A stretch of 64,000 nt of DNA from Flavobacterium sp. 9 (GTDB lineage Bacteria > Bacteroidota > Bacteroidia > Flavobacteriales > Flavobacteriaceae), in assembly GCF_002754195.1 (NCBI RefSeq), contig NZ_PEEU01000001.1:558001-622000 (forward strand), in the 5' to 3' direction. Position 1 is the first letter of the stretch. Every line of letters begins with the position of its first letter. A program made the translations under genes and the position numbers. Shown here piece by piece: positions 63,412 through 64,000 of the stretch. The notes under the pieces are model-generated. The model had not been told where the DNA came from and searched no databases. It saw nothing but the letters and a program-made list of their open reading frames with translations.

Positions 63412-64000
<589 letters not shown>

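Overview
The window looks like a piece of a Flavobacterium-type chromosome (Bacteroidota). It is AT-rich, its promoters fit the Bacteroidota pattern TTTG-N19-TAnnTTTG (very clear at the two tRNA genes), and it carries a SusC/SusD polysaccharide locus. Intergenic gaps are full of the short palindromic and stair-like repeats common in this group. Gene names rest on reading the translations and recalling families; no search was run.

Layout. About 1-41 kb is ordinary, mostly intact chromosome. (1) 1-5.1 kb: the end of an MCE/MlaD protein, an AsmA-like protein, a small iron-permease-family protein and an FAD oxidoreductase, all on +. (2) 5.4-13.8 kb: regulators (a MarR-GNAT fusion, AraC, MarR), a DNA glycosylase, a MATE exporter and an outer-membrane barrel. 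(3) 14.2-26 kb: a polysaccharide utilisation locus of six minus-strand genes (DUF5004-like lipoprotein, surface protein, SusC, SusD, GH71/99-like, GH97) facing its probable sensor-regulator (DUF6377-like). The two hydrolases point to an alpha-linked glycan. (4) 26.2-32.9 kb: sterol-desaturase-family enzyme, glutamate dehydrogenase with an unusual cysteine-rich leader region, EamA permease, serine hydrolase with MarR, and a 2OG-Fe(II) oxygenase. (5) 33.1-40.1 kb: a MoxR/ChlI-type AAA ATPase with a vWA partner, small conserved genes, a DnaJ-KTSC protein and a TlpA-like thioredoxin lipoprotein split by an in-frame TGA.

From 40.8 kb the character changes. Two near-identical tRNA-Tyr genes with the same promoter stand in tandem. 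The second is followed by a tyrosine integrase whose catalytic end is lost beside a complete IS3-family element. From there to about 63 kb is a decayed accessory island. It holds several copies of a GTGGCAnAATCGTGGCAC motif, some next to degraded tRNA 3' ends, which suggests repeated integration at the same tRNA. It also holds broken genes: a DUF1016 nuclease, an isoprenylcysteine-methyltransferase-like gene, a nuclease-domain fragment that may come from a defence operon, a DnaE C-terminus, an SRAP/YedK gene cut by an IS3 remnant, and a conserved hypothetical with two frameshifts.

Intact genes in the island are few: a two-gene cassette (GNAT-like 176 aa plus a 45 aa lysine-rich partner), a stand-alone MreC, a VIT/vWA protein beside a membrane-anchored trypsin-like protease, a bestrophin and a double-META lipoprotein-like protein. 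The window ends in the 3' part of katG. The best candidates for undescribed biology are the two-gene cassette at 44.37-45.04 kb, the promoter/Cys-Cys peptide/terminator leader at 29.0-29.3 kb, and the VIT/vWA-protease-MreC cluster at 48.5-53.7 kb.
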